Below are positions 24,932 to 32,851 of a stretch of DNA of 64,000 nucleotides, in pieces. The position numbers were made by a program, and so were the translations under genes. Every line of letters begins with the position of its first letter. Position 1 is the first letter of the stretch. Origin of the DNA: Clostridia bacterium (GTDB taxonomy: Bacteria > Bacillota > Clostridia > Oscillospirales > CAG-272); assembly GCA_017482355.1 (NCBI GenBank), contig JAFUNJ010000010.1, forward strand, positions 62,001 to 126,000, given 5' to 3'. Below the pieces are notes generated by a model. It saw only the letters and a program-made list of their open reading frames with translations. It did no database searches and was not told where the DNA came from.

Positions 24932-26284
24932 ATGGCATTCACTAATGAATATCTTAAAAGTGTTTATGAAAAGGTAGTAGCCGATAACCCCGGCGAAAAC
25001 GAGTTCCATCAGACCGTAAAGGAAGTTCTTGAGTCGATTCAGCCCGTGATCGATCAGCGCCCCGACCTCGTAAAGGCAGGCGTTGTTGAGAGAATGGTCG
25101 AGCCCGAAAGAACTGTCTCCTTCCGCGTTCCGTGGGTAGACGATAACGGAAACGTTCAGGTAAATAAGGGTTACCGCGTTCAGTTCAATTCGGCTATCGG
25201 TCCGTACAAGGGCGGTATCCGTTTCCATCCTTCCGTAAATCTTTCTATAATGAAGTTCCTCGGCTTCGAGCAGACCTTCAAAAACTCTCTTACTACTCTT
25301 CCTATGGGCGGCGGTAAGGGCGGTGCTAACTTCGACCCCAGAGGCAAGAGCGATAACGAGGTCATGCGCTTCTGCCAGTCCTTTATGACTGAGCTTTCTA
25401 AGCATATCGGCGCTGATACCGACGTTCCTGCAGGTGATATCGGAGTCGGCGCACGCGAGGTCGGCTATATGTTCGGTCAGTATAAGCGCCTTCGCAATGA
25501 GTTTACCGGCGTTCTTACCGGTAAGGGACTTTCCTTCGGTGGATCGCTTATCCGTCCCGAGGCGACCGGTTTCGGCGCAGTTTACTATACCGTTGAAATG
25601 CTTAATCACTTCGGTGACGACATAAAGGGTAAGACCTTCGCTATCTCGGGCTTCGGTAACGTTGCTTGGGGTACTGTTAAGAAGGTTACCGAGCTTGGCG
25701 GTAAGGTAGTTACCATCTCCGGTCCTGACGGTTACATATACGACGAGGACGGAATCAATACCGAGGAAAAGATCAACTATATGCTCGAAATGCGCGCATC
25801 CTGCCGTAACAGAGTTCAGGATTACGCTGATAAGTTTGGCGTGCCCTTCTATGCAGGCGAGAAGCCCTGGGGCGTAAAGGCAGACATCCTTATGCCTTGC
25901 GCAACTCAGAACGAGGTTGACGTTAAGGAAGCAGAGATGATCGTTAAGAACGGCGTTAAGTACTATGTTGAGGTATCCAATATGCCTTCTACCAACGAGG
26001 CAGTTGCTTATCTCAAGGCGAACGGCGTTATCGTTGCTCCCTCGAAGGCAGTTAACGCAGGCGGCGTTGCTACCTCCGGTCTTGAAATGTCGCAGAACTC
26101 GATGCGTTACAGCTGGACCGCAGAAGAGGTTGACGCTAAGCTTCACCAGATCATGAAGAATATCTTTGATTCTTCCGTGTCTGCTGCTAACAAGTACGGT
26201 CTCGGTGATGACCTTGTTGCAGGCGCAAATATCGCCGGCTTCATTAAGGTCGCAGAAGCAATGCTCGCTCAGGGCGTTTGCTGA
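24932..26284 (+). CDS. gdhA: NADP-type glutamate dehydrogenase
   Basis: The 450-residue protein is a hexameric family I glutamate dehydrogenase. It has GPYKGGIRFHPSVNLSIMKFLGFEQ, LPMGGGKGGANFDPRGKS (catalytic Lys), PAGDIGVGAREVGYMFGQYK and a Rossmann motif SGFGNVAWG. It aminates 2-oxoglutarate to glutamate. The start at 24932 follows AGGAGGAA; an upstream in-frame ATG at 24869 lies in the promoter. Codon use is strongly biased (GGT, GTT, AAG), consistent with high expression. Confidence 0.96.
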   Translation: MAFTNEYLKSVYEKVVADNPGENEFHQTVKEVLESIQPVIDQRPDLVKAGVVERMVEPERTVSFRVPWVDDNGNVQVNKGYRVQFNSAIGPYKGGIRFHPSVNLSIMKFLGFEQTFKNSLTTLPMGGGKGGANFDPRGKSDNEVMRFCQSFMTELSKHIGADTDVPAGDIGVGAREVGYMFGQYKRLRNEFTGVLTGKGLSFGGSLIRPEATGFGAVYYTVEMLNHFGDDIKGKTFAISGFGNVAWGTVKKVTELGGKVVTISGPDGYIYDEDGINTEEKINYMLEMRASCRNRVQDYADKFGVPFYAGEKPWGVKADILMPCATQNEVDVKEAEMIVKNGVKYYVEVSNMPSTNEAVAYLKANGVIVAPSKAVNAGGVATSGLEMSQNSMRYSWTAEEVDAKLHQIMKNIFDSSVSAANKYGLGDDLVAGANIAGFIKVAEAMLAQGVC

Positions 26285-26298
26285 TAAAACAGTATGCA

Positions 26299-26328
26299 AA
26301 ACGGACACCGAACGGTGTCCGTTTTTTT
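26299..26328 (+). terminator. Terminator of gdhA
   Basis: A 9-bp core stem (26301-26309 with 26314-26322) with a GAAC loop is followed by a run of seven T. Confidence 0.9.
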
Positions 26329-26358
26329 GCTTCGTCACATAAAAAACACGCTCTTGCC

Positions 26359-26387
26359 TTGATTTGTTAATATTGTTATGGTATTAT
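26359..26387 (+). promoter_or_regulatory. Promoter of the PrsA-like gene
   Basis: TTGATT (26359-26364), 17 bases and TATTAT (26382-26387) lie 28 bases before the start codon. Confidence 0.65.
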
Positions 26388-26415
26388 ATGATAGATAAAC
26401 TATTTGGAGTGTACT

Positions 26416-27888
26416 ATGAAAAGATTAATCGCATTGATACTCGCATCTGTTATGATGCTTTTCGCGCTCGCTTCCTGCGACAAAAAGAAGGATAAGGAGC
26501 CAATCGACCTTGCCTCCCTCGTCGTTGCAAAGACGGAACACTACGAGATAGACGGTGCTATGTACGCATTTTTCCTTTATGACTTCGTAGGACAGTATTC
26601 TTCGTATCTCCCCTATTACGGATATAACGTCGAGCTTTCGCTTCGCGAGCAGACTGCTGAGTGTCCTCTGGCAGAGGGGAAGACCTGGTTCGAGTTTTTC
26701 GCCGAAATGGCAAATTCCTATATTGATGAGTGCCTTTCTCAGGCAGAGGCGGCATACGATGCTTCTTTCGAACTGAAAGAGGAGGAGATGGCGGAGATTA
26801 AGAATTATATCTCCGAGCTTCAGGCAAACGCTGTTGAAAACGGCTATAAAAACCTCGATGAGCTTCTTGCGGCTTATTACATTGAGGGAGTAACTGCAGA
26901 GACCTACGAAAAATGTATAATGCTTCAGCAGCTTACCTATAGCTATATGAATTCGCGCGCTGAAGACATTGAATACACCGACGATGATCTTACAAAATAT
27001 CGCTTGGATCATCCCGAAAAGTTCCTTATGATAGACATCATCCAGTACGGATTCTTCGCAGAATACGATACCGATGCGACCGAAGATGAGATCACGGCAG
27101 CTTGCGAGGCGGCTAAAAAGAAGGCAGAGGACTTTGTAAAGAAGAACAAGACTGTTGAAGCGTTCAAAAACGGAATCGTAGAGCTTGAAAACGCAGGCGA
27201 GGACACTACCGAATCGCCTTCGGTAATACTCTCGAAGTACCTTCTTGATGCGGAGTATTATGATGCTGACGAAGCCGCGACCGATGCGAAAAAGCCATAT
27301 TACGAATGGGCATATTCTACCGACCGCAAGGCAGGCGATACTTTTGTGCTTGAAGAAGCATATCAGGACGGCGAAAAGTATTATACCGTTTCCTGCATCG
27401 TTACCCCTGCGTATTACTATGACTATTTGACGAAGGACTGCAGACACATTCTTTTCTACGTAAATAACGAGGAGACCGATGAGGATAAGCTTGCAGCTGC
27501 AAAGGCAGAGGCGCTTGCAAAGGCAAATTCCATCCTCGACGAATTCAAGAACGGAAATAAGACCGAGGACGATTTCAAGGCGCTCGAAACTAAGTGCCTT
27601 AGTGACGAAAGCGCAATGGAAGCAACGGCTTACTATAACGTTACCAAGGGTTATATGGTAGAGGAGTTTGAAAACTGGATCTACGGCGAAAGAAAGGTCG
27701 GCGACTGCGAAATAGTTGAAACGACCTACGGTTATCATATCGTATACTTCATAGGTGACGGACTTCCTGCGTGGAAGATCGACGCAAAGAACGGTTACAT
27801 CTCCGAGATAATGACGGAATACCGTGACGGGCTGCTAGAAACCTATAAGGTCACATACGATAACGAAGCAATAAAGAATATCCCCTAA
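26416..27888 (+). CDS. PrsA-like peptidylprolyl isomerase lipoprotein
   Basis: The 490-residue exported protein has a lipoprotein signal (FALASC, Cys21) and an acidic, helical SurA/PrsA-like chaperone region. A parvulin-like domain follows near residues 330-455 (CRHILFYVNNEE, then GYMVEEFENWIYGERKVGD and ETTYGYHIVYF). It probably helps fold exported proteins, of which this window encodes many. The start at 26416 follows TTGGAG; it is monocistronic between a promoter and a terminator. Confidence 0.88.
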   Translation: MKRLIALILASVMMLFALASCDKKKDKEPIDLASLVVAKTEHYEIDGAMYAFFLYDFVGQYSSYLPYYGYNVELSLREQTAECPLAEGKTWFEFFAEMANSYIDECLSQAEAAYDASFELKEEEMAEIKNYISELQANAVENGYKNLDELLAAYYIEGVTAETYEKCIMLQQLTYSYMNSRAEDIEYTDDDLTKYRLDHPEKFLMIDIIQYGFFAEYDTDATEDEITAACEAAKKKAEDFVKKNKTVEAFKNGIVELENAGEDTTESPSVILSKYLLDAEYYDADEAATDAKKPYYEWAYSTDRKAGDTFVLEEAYQDGEKYYTVSCIVTPAYYYDYLTKDCRHILFYVNNEETDEDKLAAAKAEALAKANSILDEFKNGNKTEDDFKALETKCLSDESAMEATAYYNVTKGYMVEEFENWIYGERKVGDCEIVETTYGYHIVYFIGDGLPAWKIDAKNGYISEIMTEYRDGLLETYKVTYDNEAIKNIP

Positions 27889-27919
27889 CAAAAGGCGGCT
27901 TATGCCGCCTTTTGTTTTT
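27889..27919 (+). terminator. Terminator of the PrsA-like gene
   Basis: CAAAAGGCGG (27889-27898) pairs with CCGCCTTTTG (27905-27914), followed by TTTTT. Confidence 0.9.
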
Positions 27920-27926
27920 ACACTGA

Positions 27927-27955
27927 TTGACAAATTCCGACGTTCATAGTATAAT
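27927..27955 (+). promoter_or_regulatory. Promoter of the cobalamin riboswitch transcript
   Basis: TTGACA (27927-27932), 17 bases and TATAAT (27950-27955) place the transcription start at about 27962, the 5' edge of the riboswitch. Confidence 0.8.
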
Positions 27956-27961
27956 TACACT

Positions 27962-28165
27962 GTTCGACAAGGGGCACCGCCAAGGGGCGGTTTAATAAGG
28001 AATATCGGTGAAAGACCGAAGCGAGCCCGTCGCCGTGAACAGAGAGCGGCATTAGCCGCGGCAAAATAACTGCTTCCCGACCGCAGAAGGGAAGGACAAG
28101 CCATTGGCGCAAGCTGAGAAGGTGTTATTTGTTTTCTCTGTAAGCCGGAAGACTTACCCCATTCT
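27962..28165 (+). promoter_or_regulatory. Cobalamin (B12) riboswitch
   Basis: The conserved core is recognisable: GGTGAAAGACC and GCGAGCCCGTCGCCGTGA, then AGAGAGCGGC, CAGAAGGGAAGG, AGCCATTGGCG and the closing AAGCCGGAAGACTTACCC, in the usual order of adenosylcobalamin aptamers. Edges are approximate. Downstream, TGGGAAATTTCCCA (28235-28248) is a perfect palindrome just before the ribosome binding site and could serve in the expression platform. It controls the DUF4430 lipoprotein and the S component that follow. Confidence 0.88.
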
Positions 28166-28266
28166 TTGTAAAAGTTGCGAGAGCCGACGCCGTATCTACG
28201 GGTGCAAAAATGTCGGGCAGATTTATTTATTGATGGGAAATTTCCCAAAAGAAAGGAAAAAGAACA

Positions 28267-28662
28267 ATGAAAAATTTCAAAAGAATTCTATCGGTTCTGC
28301 TTGTTCTTGCGTTGACTGCGGCGGCGTGTATGAGCTTTGCGGGATGCGAAAAGCCAAAAGGTAACAGTGATGAAAAAACTATCACCGTCACCGTTATCGA
28401 CGACAAGGGAGAGAAGACCGTTTTTACGATAACGACGGACTCTCCGAACCTGCGCGGTGCGCTTGAGCAAGAGAAGCTTGTCGAGGGCGACGAAAGCGAG
28501 TACGGTCTTTACGTTAAGGTCGTAAACGGGCTTCGTGCCGACTACGAGCAGGACGGCGCTTATTGGGGCTTCTATAAGGATGGAGTCCAGCTTCCGAGCG
28601 GTGTTGACGATACCATAATTTCCGATGGAGATGAGTACGAGATCAAGTACGAAAAGGCATGA
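28267..28662 (+). CDS. DUF4430 (transcobalamin-like) lipoprotein, probable B12-capture protein
   Basis: The 131-residue exported protein has a lipobox SFAGC (Cys27) and a C-terminal DUF4430 domain: LRGALEQEKLVEGDESEYGLYVKVVNG, GAYWGFYKDGVQLPSGVDDT, DGDEYEIKYE. DUF4430 resembles the C-terminal domain of animal transcobalamin and intrinsic factor. Its position directly behind a B12 riboswitch supports a role as cell-surface cobalamin binder. It overlaps the next gene by 4 bases. Confidence 0.88.
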   Translation: MKNFKRILSVLLVLALTAAACMSFAGCEKPKGNSDEKTITVTVIDDKGEKTVFTITTDSPNLRGALEQEKLVEGDESEYGLYVKVVNGLRADYEQDGAYWGFYKDGVQLPSGVDDTIISDGDEYEIKYEKA

Positions 28663-29288
28663 GTCTGAAGAGGTATATAAAAAAAGCGGAAGAACGTAGA
28701 TACATTCGTCGTCAAGTGCGAAAAACCGTAAAGTTGAATGAGCATATTCAAAAGGTCGAAGAAATGGTGCTTTTCGCGCTTTTCGGTGCGATAATGTACC
28801 TGTCGGCGCAAATTGATATCGTTCCGAACGTTCACCCTTTGTCGCTCTTTATTGCGGCGTTTACCGTGGTATACCGCGTGAGGGCGTTGATACCGATATA
28901 TGTCTACGTTTTTCTTGAAGGATTTACGGGCGGATTCGGTTTATGGTGGTATCCGAATTTGTATATATGGACGGTTCTTTGGCTTCTCATTATGCTGATA
29001 CCGAGGAATATAAACGAGGTCGCGGCAGGAGTCATAATAACCCTGCTGACAACGCTTCACGGTATTGGCTTCGGACTACTATATATGCCGTATCAGTGCT
29101 ACGTCTTTTTCAAGGGCAACTGGAACTTTGCGTATATATGGTTACTTAACGGCTTGCCGTTTGATACGATGCATGCGATAGGTAACTTCGTTTCCTCGTT
29201 ACTTGCTATACCGCTTGTGATGCTTCTTTCCAAGCTCAGTAATTATCAGTACCCATTCAGAAGAATCAAAACAAAAAGGAACGGATGA
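28659..29288 (+). CDS. ECF transporter S component, probably for cobalamin
   Basis: The 209-residue membrane protein has about six helices, with LFGAIMYLSAQIDIVPNVHPLSLFIAAF, GFTGGFGLWWYPNLYIWTVLW and TTLHGIGFGLLYMPYQC, the organisation of ECF substrate-binding subunits. The charged cytoplasmic N-terminus (RYIKKAEERRYIRRQVRK) is unusually long. The B12 riboswitch and coupled DUF4430 gene suggest cobalamin (CbrT-like) or a precursor as the substrate. No EcfA or EcfT gene is near, so a shared energising module is assumed. Confidence 0.82.
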   Translation: MSLKRYIKKAEERRYIRRQVRKTVKLNEHIQKVEEMVLFALFGAIMYLSAQIDIVPNVHPLSLFIAAFTVVYRVRALIPIYVYVFLEGFTGGFGLWWYPNLYIWTVLWLLIMLIPRNINEVAAGVIITLLTTLHGIGFGLLYMPYQCYVFFKGNWNFAYIWLLNGLPFDTMHAIGNFVSSLLAIPLVMLLSKLSNYQYPFRRIKTKRNG

Positions 29289-29306
29289 TCCATCCGTTCT
29301 TTTTTA
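29279..29306 (+). terminator. Terminator of the B12 uptake operon
   Basis: GAACGGATG (29279-29287) pairs with CATCCGTTC (29291-29299) around a 3-base loop, followed by six T. The stop codon of the S component lies within the hairpin. Confidence 0.85.
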
Positions 29307-29367
29307 TGTCAATTTTTAACTTATCGCATAATATGTAAAAGAATAACTGTTTTTACGGAGGATCACT

Positions 29368-30405
29368 ATGTCAGATAGCGAAGCGGTAAGAACTAAAAAA
29401 TACTTTATCGGTGCAAATACCTCGGCGGGATTTATAAATTACGGGGACGACATTTTTGCGAATCTAAAAAAGCTGTACGTAATTAAGGGCGGACCGGGTA
29501 CGGGAAAATCGACCTTTATGAAAAAGATCGCGGAAAAAGCAGAGGAGAAGGGACATGATGTTGAGTATTACTACTGCTCGTCTGATCCGAGCTCTCTTGA
29601 CGGTGTCGTAATTCCGTCGCTCGGTATCGGTGTGACGGACGGCACGCCGCCGCATATTTTTGAAGCGCGTTATCCCGGAGCAAAGGAGGAATATCTTAAT
29701 CTCGGGGAATTCTGGAACAGCGATTTTCTATCGCTCTGCCGGGATAGAATAGAGGAGATCTCGGGCAAGAAGGGCAGATGCTTTTCGTCGGCGTATAAAT
29801 ATCTCTCGGTATCCGAATCGGTACGGGCAGAAAAGGAAAGAACGCTTTTAACGTGCTACGAAAAGGAAAAGGCGGAAAAGGCGGTCTGCCGTTTTATGAA
29901 AACCGTCGGAATTGGGACAAAACACGCCCTTATCCCTCGGCAGATAAGCGCGTTTTCAATGAATGGCGAAAGCGATTTTGATACGTACAAGGCGGAGTGT
30001 AACAGGGTAATATACATAAGGGATAAGCGCGGAATTGCGACCTTCTTATTTGATGAGATCATAAAAAAAGCTGCGGAGCAGAAGCTGAAAATGCACGTTT
30101 CGCGCGACTGTCTATACCGCGTCAACGCCGTCGCATTTCCGGAAAAGAGTGTAGCAGTTCTTCTCGGAGACGGCGATAACGTTATCAACAGTGAACGCTT
30201 TATAGCGAACGAAAAGCTTGGCGATGTAAGGAAAAAGCTTCGTTTCTTAACTGCTCTTGAAAATGAGCTGAGGGACTGCGCGCTAAGCGAGCTGCGTCAG
30301 GCAAAGGAATATCATTTTATCCTCGAGGATATTTACAAAGAGGCGATGGATTTCCGTTCGCTTGAAAAAATGGAAAAAGCGTTTATTTTGAAAATTATAA
30401 AATAA
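29368..30405 (+). CDS. P-loop ATPase of unknown function (PRK06851-like)
   Basis: The 345-residue protein has Walker A KGGPGTGKSTFMKKIAEKA near residue 36 and the conserved stretch YYYCSSDPSSLDGVVIP. It opens with FIGANTSAGFINY, as in a Clostridia/Bacilli family of conserved but uncharacterised ATP-binding proteins that I know as PRK06851-like. A second Walker A is not visible. ATP/GTP binding is likely; the process is unknown. It is monocistronic with GGAGG before the start. Confidence 0.75.
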   Translation: MSDSEAVRTKKYFIGANTSAGFINYGDDIFANLKKLYVIKGGPGTGKSTFMKKIAEKAEEKGHDVEYYYCSSDPSSLDGVVIPSLGIGVTDGTPPHIFEARYPGAKEEYLNLGEFWNSDFLSLCRDRIEEISGKKGRCFSSAYKYLSVSESVRAEKERTLLTCYEKEKAEKAVCRFMKTVGIGTKHALIPRQISAFSMNGESDFDTYKAECNRVIYIRDKRGIATFLFDEIIKKAAEQKLKMHVSRDCLYRVNAVAFPEKSVAVLLGDGDNVINSERFIANEKLGDVRKKLRFLTALENELRDCALSELRQAKEYHFILEDIYKEAMDFRSLEKMEKAFILKIIK

Positions 30406-30407
30406 GA

Positions 30408-30434
30408 AAGGGCGGTTACAAGGTAACCGCCCTT
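30408..30434. terminator. Bidirectional terminator between the P-loop gene and murA
   Basis: A 12-bp perfect stem (30408-30419 with 30423-30434) lies between the convergent genes; the T-tract is better on the minus-strand side. Confidence 0.75.
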
Positions 30435-30438
30435 AGTA

Positions 30439-31731
30439 TTAGTTTGCTTTTGAGACCGGCTCGGTATCGTCGGGATAAGTAACCTTTTCGATATCTGCGC
30501 CGACAGCTCGGAGCTTACCGACTATATCGTCGTATCCGCGCTCAATGTGGCGGATCTCCTCGATCTCGGTTCTGCCGACCGTTGCAAGTCCTGCAAGCAC
30601 CATAGCCGCGCCTGCGCGGAGATCGACCGCCTTGATCACGGCAGGAGAGAATTTCTCGATTCCCTCGATAACCGCAGTTCTGCCGTCAACCTTGACGTTT
30701 GCGCCCATACGCTTAACTTCCTCGAAATAACGGAAGCGGTTGTCGTATACGCCCTCGCTCAGACAGCTTACACCGCTACATAGGCAGAGGAGAACTCCCA
30801 TCTGCGGCTGCATATCTGTCGGGAAGCCGGGGTAGGGCATAGTCTTAACGTTTATACGGTTAAGCGTACCGCAGTATTTAACGGTGACGCAGTCGTCGCC
30901 GTCCTCAACCTCAACGCCCATTTCCTCAAGCTTTGCAGTTATTGACTCAAGGTGCTTCGGAATTACGTTCGTTATCTTCAGATTACCCTTTGTGATAGCC
31001 GCAGCGAACATATAGGTTCCTGCTTCGATCATGTCTGGGATAATAGCGTAAGTACAGCCGTGAAGCTCTGTTACGCCCTTGATCTTTATCGTATCGGTTC
31101 CCGCACCGCTTATCTTAGCTCCGCAGGAGTTAAGGAAGTTTGCAAGGTCAACGATGTGTGGCTCACGCGCGGCGTTTTCGATTATCGTAGTGCCCTCTGC
31201 CTTTACAGCCGCGAGCATTACGTTCATAGTTCCGCCGACGGTTATAACGTCAAAGAATATGTTGTTTGCTCTGATTCCGTCCTTTGCGATAACCTCAACG
31301 TATCCGCCCTCGACGTTTACCTCTGCGCCAAGTGCCTCAAAGCCCTTGATATGCTGGTCGATAGGACGGACGCCGAAGTCACATCCGCCGGGATAACCGA
31401 CGTATGCGCGTCCAAAGCGTCCAAGCTCTGCGCCGAGCAGATAGTAGGAAGCTCTCATCTTGCGAACCAGGTCGATAGGAGCAGTTCCGCCGACGGCGAA
31501 GGTCGAGTCGATCTCGACGGTGTTTCGGTTTATCATACGGACAGACATTCCCATAGCGCTTAAGATCTTAAGCGAAAGGGTAACGTCGTCGATCTCGGGG
31601 AGATTTTCTATTATGCATTTATCTTCAACGAGCAGGCAGCCCATAAGGATCGGAAGTGCTGCGTTTTTCATTCCGCTGACTTCGATCTCGCCGTTCAGGG
31701 GCCGTCCTCCGTTTATTACGATTCTTTCCAT
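30439..31731 (-). CDS. murA: UDP-N-acetylglucosamine 1-carboxyvinyltransferase
   Basis: The 430-residue protein begins MERIVINGGRPLNGEIEVSGMKNAALPIL and has KMRASYYLLGAELGRFG, YPGGCDFGVRPIDQHIKG (position of the Cys that binds PEP and fosfomycin lies in this region, here GGCDFG) and AGFPTDMQPQ-like PGFPTDMQPQMGVLL. It makes the first committed step of peptidoglycan synthesis. It appears monocistronic. Confidence 0.95.
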   Translation of the reverse strand: MERIVINGGRPLNGEIEVSGMKNAALPILMGCLLVEDKCIIENLPEIDDVTLSLKILSAMGMSVRMINRNTVEIDSTFAVGGTAPIDLVRKMRASYYLLGAELGRFGRAYVGYPGGCDFGVRPIDQHIKGFEALGAEVNVEGGYVEVIAKDGIRANNIFFDVITVGGTMNVMLAAVKAEGTTIIENAAREPHIVDLANFLNSCGAKISGAGTDTIKIKGVTELHGCTYAIIPDMIEAGTYMFAAAITKGNLKITNVIPKHLESITAKLEEMGVEVEDGDDCVTVKYCGTLNRINVKTMPYPGFPTDMQPQMGVLLCLCSGVSCLSEGVYDNRFRYFEEVKRMGANVKVDGRTAVIEGIEKFSPAVIKAVDLRAGAAMVLAGLATVGRTEIEEIRHIERGYDDIVGKLRAVGADIEKVTYPDDTEPVSKAN

Positions 31732-31823
31732 TTTTATGTCAACACCTTTACTTTATTTTTTAGCAAAAGGTACAGTTACCTAATTTATGGCAGACTACTC
31801 TACCGCAATTATCTATCTCACAT

Positions 31824-31852
31824 ATTATATCATAAACGATCAAAAAAATCAA
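31824..31852 (-). promoter_or_regulatory. Promoter of murA
   Basis: On the minus strand, TTGATT (31852-31847), 17 bases and TATAAT (31829-31824) with an extended -10 TG. The remaining intergenic DNA up to 31940 is very AT-rich with no clear element. Confidence 0.65.
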
Positions 31853-31945
31853 AACATTTTTTTATAAAATAAAAAAATTATCGTTTTATACATATATTGT
31901 TATCAAGTTTTGTATATTGTACTTAAAATTATTCAAGAAAGTAAA

Positions 31946-31980
31946 ACCGTCACACTGCATTATATGCGTGTAACGGTTTA
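31946..31980 (-). terminator. Probable terminator of the 4-helix membrane protein gene
   Basis: AAACCGTCACAC pairs with GTGTAACGGTTT with one irregular position, directly after the stop codon of the minus-strand gene at 31978. Confidence 0.55.
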
Positions 31981-32430
31981 TTGTTCGCTTTTATATCCGA
32001 ATACGACCTTGATATAACGGTAGGTTTCGATGCCAAGACGGAGCACCAGCGCGACTGAGTTGAACAGGCAGAACCTGACGCAGGCGGTCTTGAGGTAGGT
32101 GGCGGTCCATTGCGGAGCGTAGTCGAAAACGAAATATATCGGAAAGACGCTCGTTACAAAAAACGTCAAGGCGGCGATGATAACGATCGTTCCGAAGTAA
32201 CCGACAGAAAAAGCAGACGATCGGTTTTTGTAGAATATGCAGTATTCAAATATCCAATATACAGCGGCGCTCACGAAAGAGAGGGCGAGTGTCAGCGTCA
32301 GTGCAAGATTCGGATTTTGGTGTTCGCTGAACACAATCGCCGAGATGGAAAAGATCAGAGATGAGAATATAAACGCAAGCAGAATGCCGTATAATAAATC
32401 GCGCACACGAATCTTCGTCTTTTTTTCCAT
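31978..32430 (-). CDS. Small integral membrane protein of unknown function
   Basis: I do not recognise the family. The 150-residue protein has four predicted membrane helices (starting near LYGILLAFIFSSLIF, LALTLTLALSFVSAAVYW, IVIIAALTFFVTSVF and VRFCLFNSVALVLRL) and a basic cytoplasmic N-terminus. The start at 32430 is supported by AAAGGAG 8 bases upstream; an earlier in-frame ATG would include the ribosome binding site. Confidence 0.75.
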   Translation of the reverse strand: MEKKTKIRVRDLLYGILLAFIFSSLIFSISAIVFSEHQNPNLALTLTLALSFVSAAVYWIFEYCIFYKNRSSAFSVGYFGTIVIIAALTFFVTSVFPIYFVFDYAPQWTATYLKTACVRFCLFNSVALVLRLGIETYRYIKVVFGYKSEQ

Positions 32431-32455
32431 GCCGTTCTCCTTTCCGCTTTTTTTC

Positions 32456-32484
32456 ATTATAACACATTGAGACCTATAACGCAA
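32456..32484 (-). promoter_or_regulatory. Promoter of the small membrane protein gene
   Basis: On the minus strand TTGCGT (32484-32479), 17 bases and TATAAT (32461-32456) with an extended -10 TG. Confidence 0.6.
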
Positions 32485-32505
32485 CAAGCAATTTCGTGAA
32501 AATAC

Positions 32506-32534
32506 TTGATGAATCACAAAAAGTGTAGTATAAT
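32506..32534 (+). promoter_or_regulatory. Possible plus-strand promoter reading into the tRNA-Thr remnant
   Basis: TTGATG (32506-32511), 17 bases and TATAAT (32529-32534) point toward the decayed tRNA copy on the opposite strand. No gene is evident downstream before tRNA-Thr, which is on the minus strand. Confidence 0.35.
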
Positions 32535-32538
32535 AGCG

Positions 32539-32642
32539 GTGGAAACAAAAAACGCCCTCGTTTGAGAGTGTTACCCAAGCTGGTAATGTGACTCTTGCAC
32601 ACTGACCTGATGCCATCCTCCCGCAGGGAGCTTACGAATCAG
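32539..32642 (-). pseudogene. Decayed duplicate of the tRNA-Thr 3' half and its terminator
   Basis: Positions 32539-32612 repeat the terminator and tRNA 3' half of 32665-32735 with scattered mismatches. The shared core is AGCTGGTAATGTGACTC. On the minus strand the copy keeps GCTGATTCGTAA of the anticodon arm, but a 21-base insertion splits it from the remaining 3' half. The 5' half of the tRNA is missing, the CCA is changed to GGG-type sequence, and no cloverleaf forms. Confidence 0.7.
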
Positions 32643-32667
32643 CATCTTCACGAAGTGAAGACTGATG
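32607..32667. repeat. Small two-hairpin interspersed repeat (copy 2)
   Basis: A 61-bp unit with CTGATG at both ends holds the hairpins CTCCC-GCA-GGGAG (32618-32630) and CTTCAC-GAA-GTGAAG (32646-32660). Its GCCATCCTCCCGC matches the repeat at 1390-1447 at 12 of 13 bases. It interrupts the duplicated tRNA-Thr sequence. Confidence 0.5.
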
Positions 32668-32669
32668 GA

Positions 32670-32698
32670 AACAAAAAACGCCCTCGTTTGAGAGCGTT
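32670..32698 (-). terminator. Terminator of tRNA-Thr
   Basis: On the minus strand AACGCTCTC and GAGGGCGTT form a hairpin followed by TTTTTTG directly behind the tRNA. Confidence 0.8.
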
Positions 32699-32700
32699 CT

Positions 32701-32776
32701 TGGAGCTGGTAATGTGACTCGAACACACGACCTGCTGATTACGAATCAGCTGCACTACCGACTGTGCTATACCAGC
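32701..32776 (-). tRNA. tRNA-Thr(CGT)
   Basis: On the minus strand the acceptor stem GCTGGTA/TACCAGC, discriminator T and encoded CCA frame a complete cloverleaf. The anticodon arm is GCTGA-TTCGTAA-TCAGC with anticodon CGT, which reads Thr codon ACG, and the T-arm contains GTGTTCGAGTCAC. Length is 76 bases. Confidence 0.95.
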
Positions 32777-32786
32777 GTACCGATAA

Positions 32787-32815
32787 ATTATAACACAAAA
32801 AACGCGTTGTGTCAA
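32787..32815 (-). promoter_or_regulatory. Consensus promoter of tRNA-Thr
   Basis: On the minus strand TTGACA (32815-32810), 17 bases and TATAAT (32792-32787), with the tRNA 5' end 10 bases further on. Confidence 0.85.
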
Positions 32816-32851
32816 GAGAAAATTACGATACAAGAAGGAAAAATATTTTAA

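Noticed and set aside
24890..26338. Long open frame (482 codons) antisense to gdhA
   Set aside because: It mirrors the strongly biased codon use of gdhA, has no ribosome binding site and no recognisable protein features.
26425..27738. Long open frame antisense to the PrsA-like gene
   Set aside because: Shadow of the real gene: no start signal, no domain, and the sense strand has a clear lipoprotein with promoter and terminator.
32539..32642. Second functional tRNA-Thr gene
   Set aside because: The 5' half is missing, the anticodon arm is interrupted and the 3' CCA is lost.
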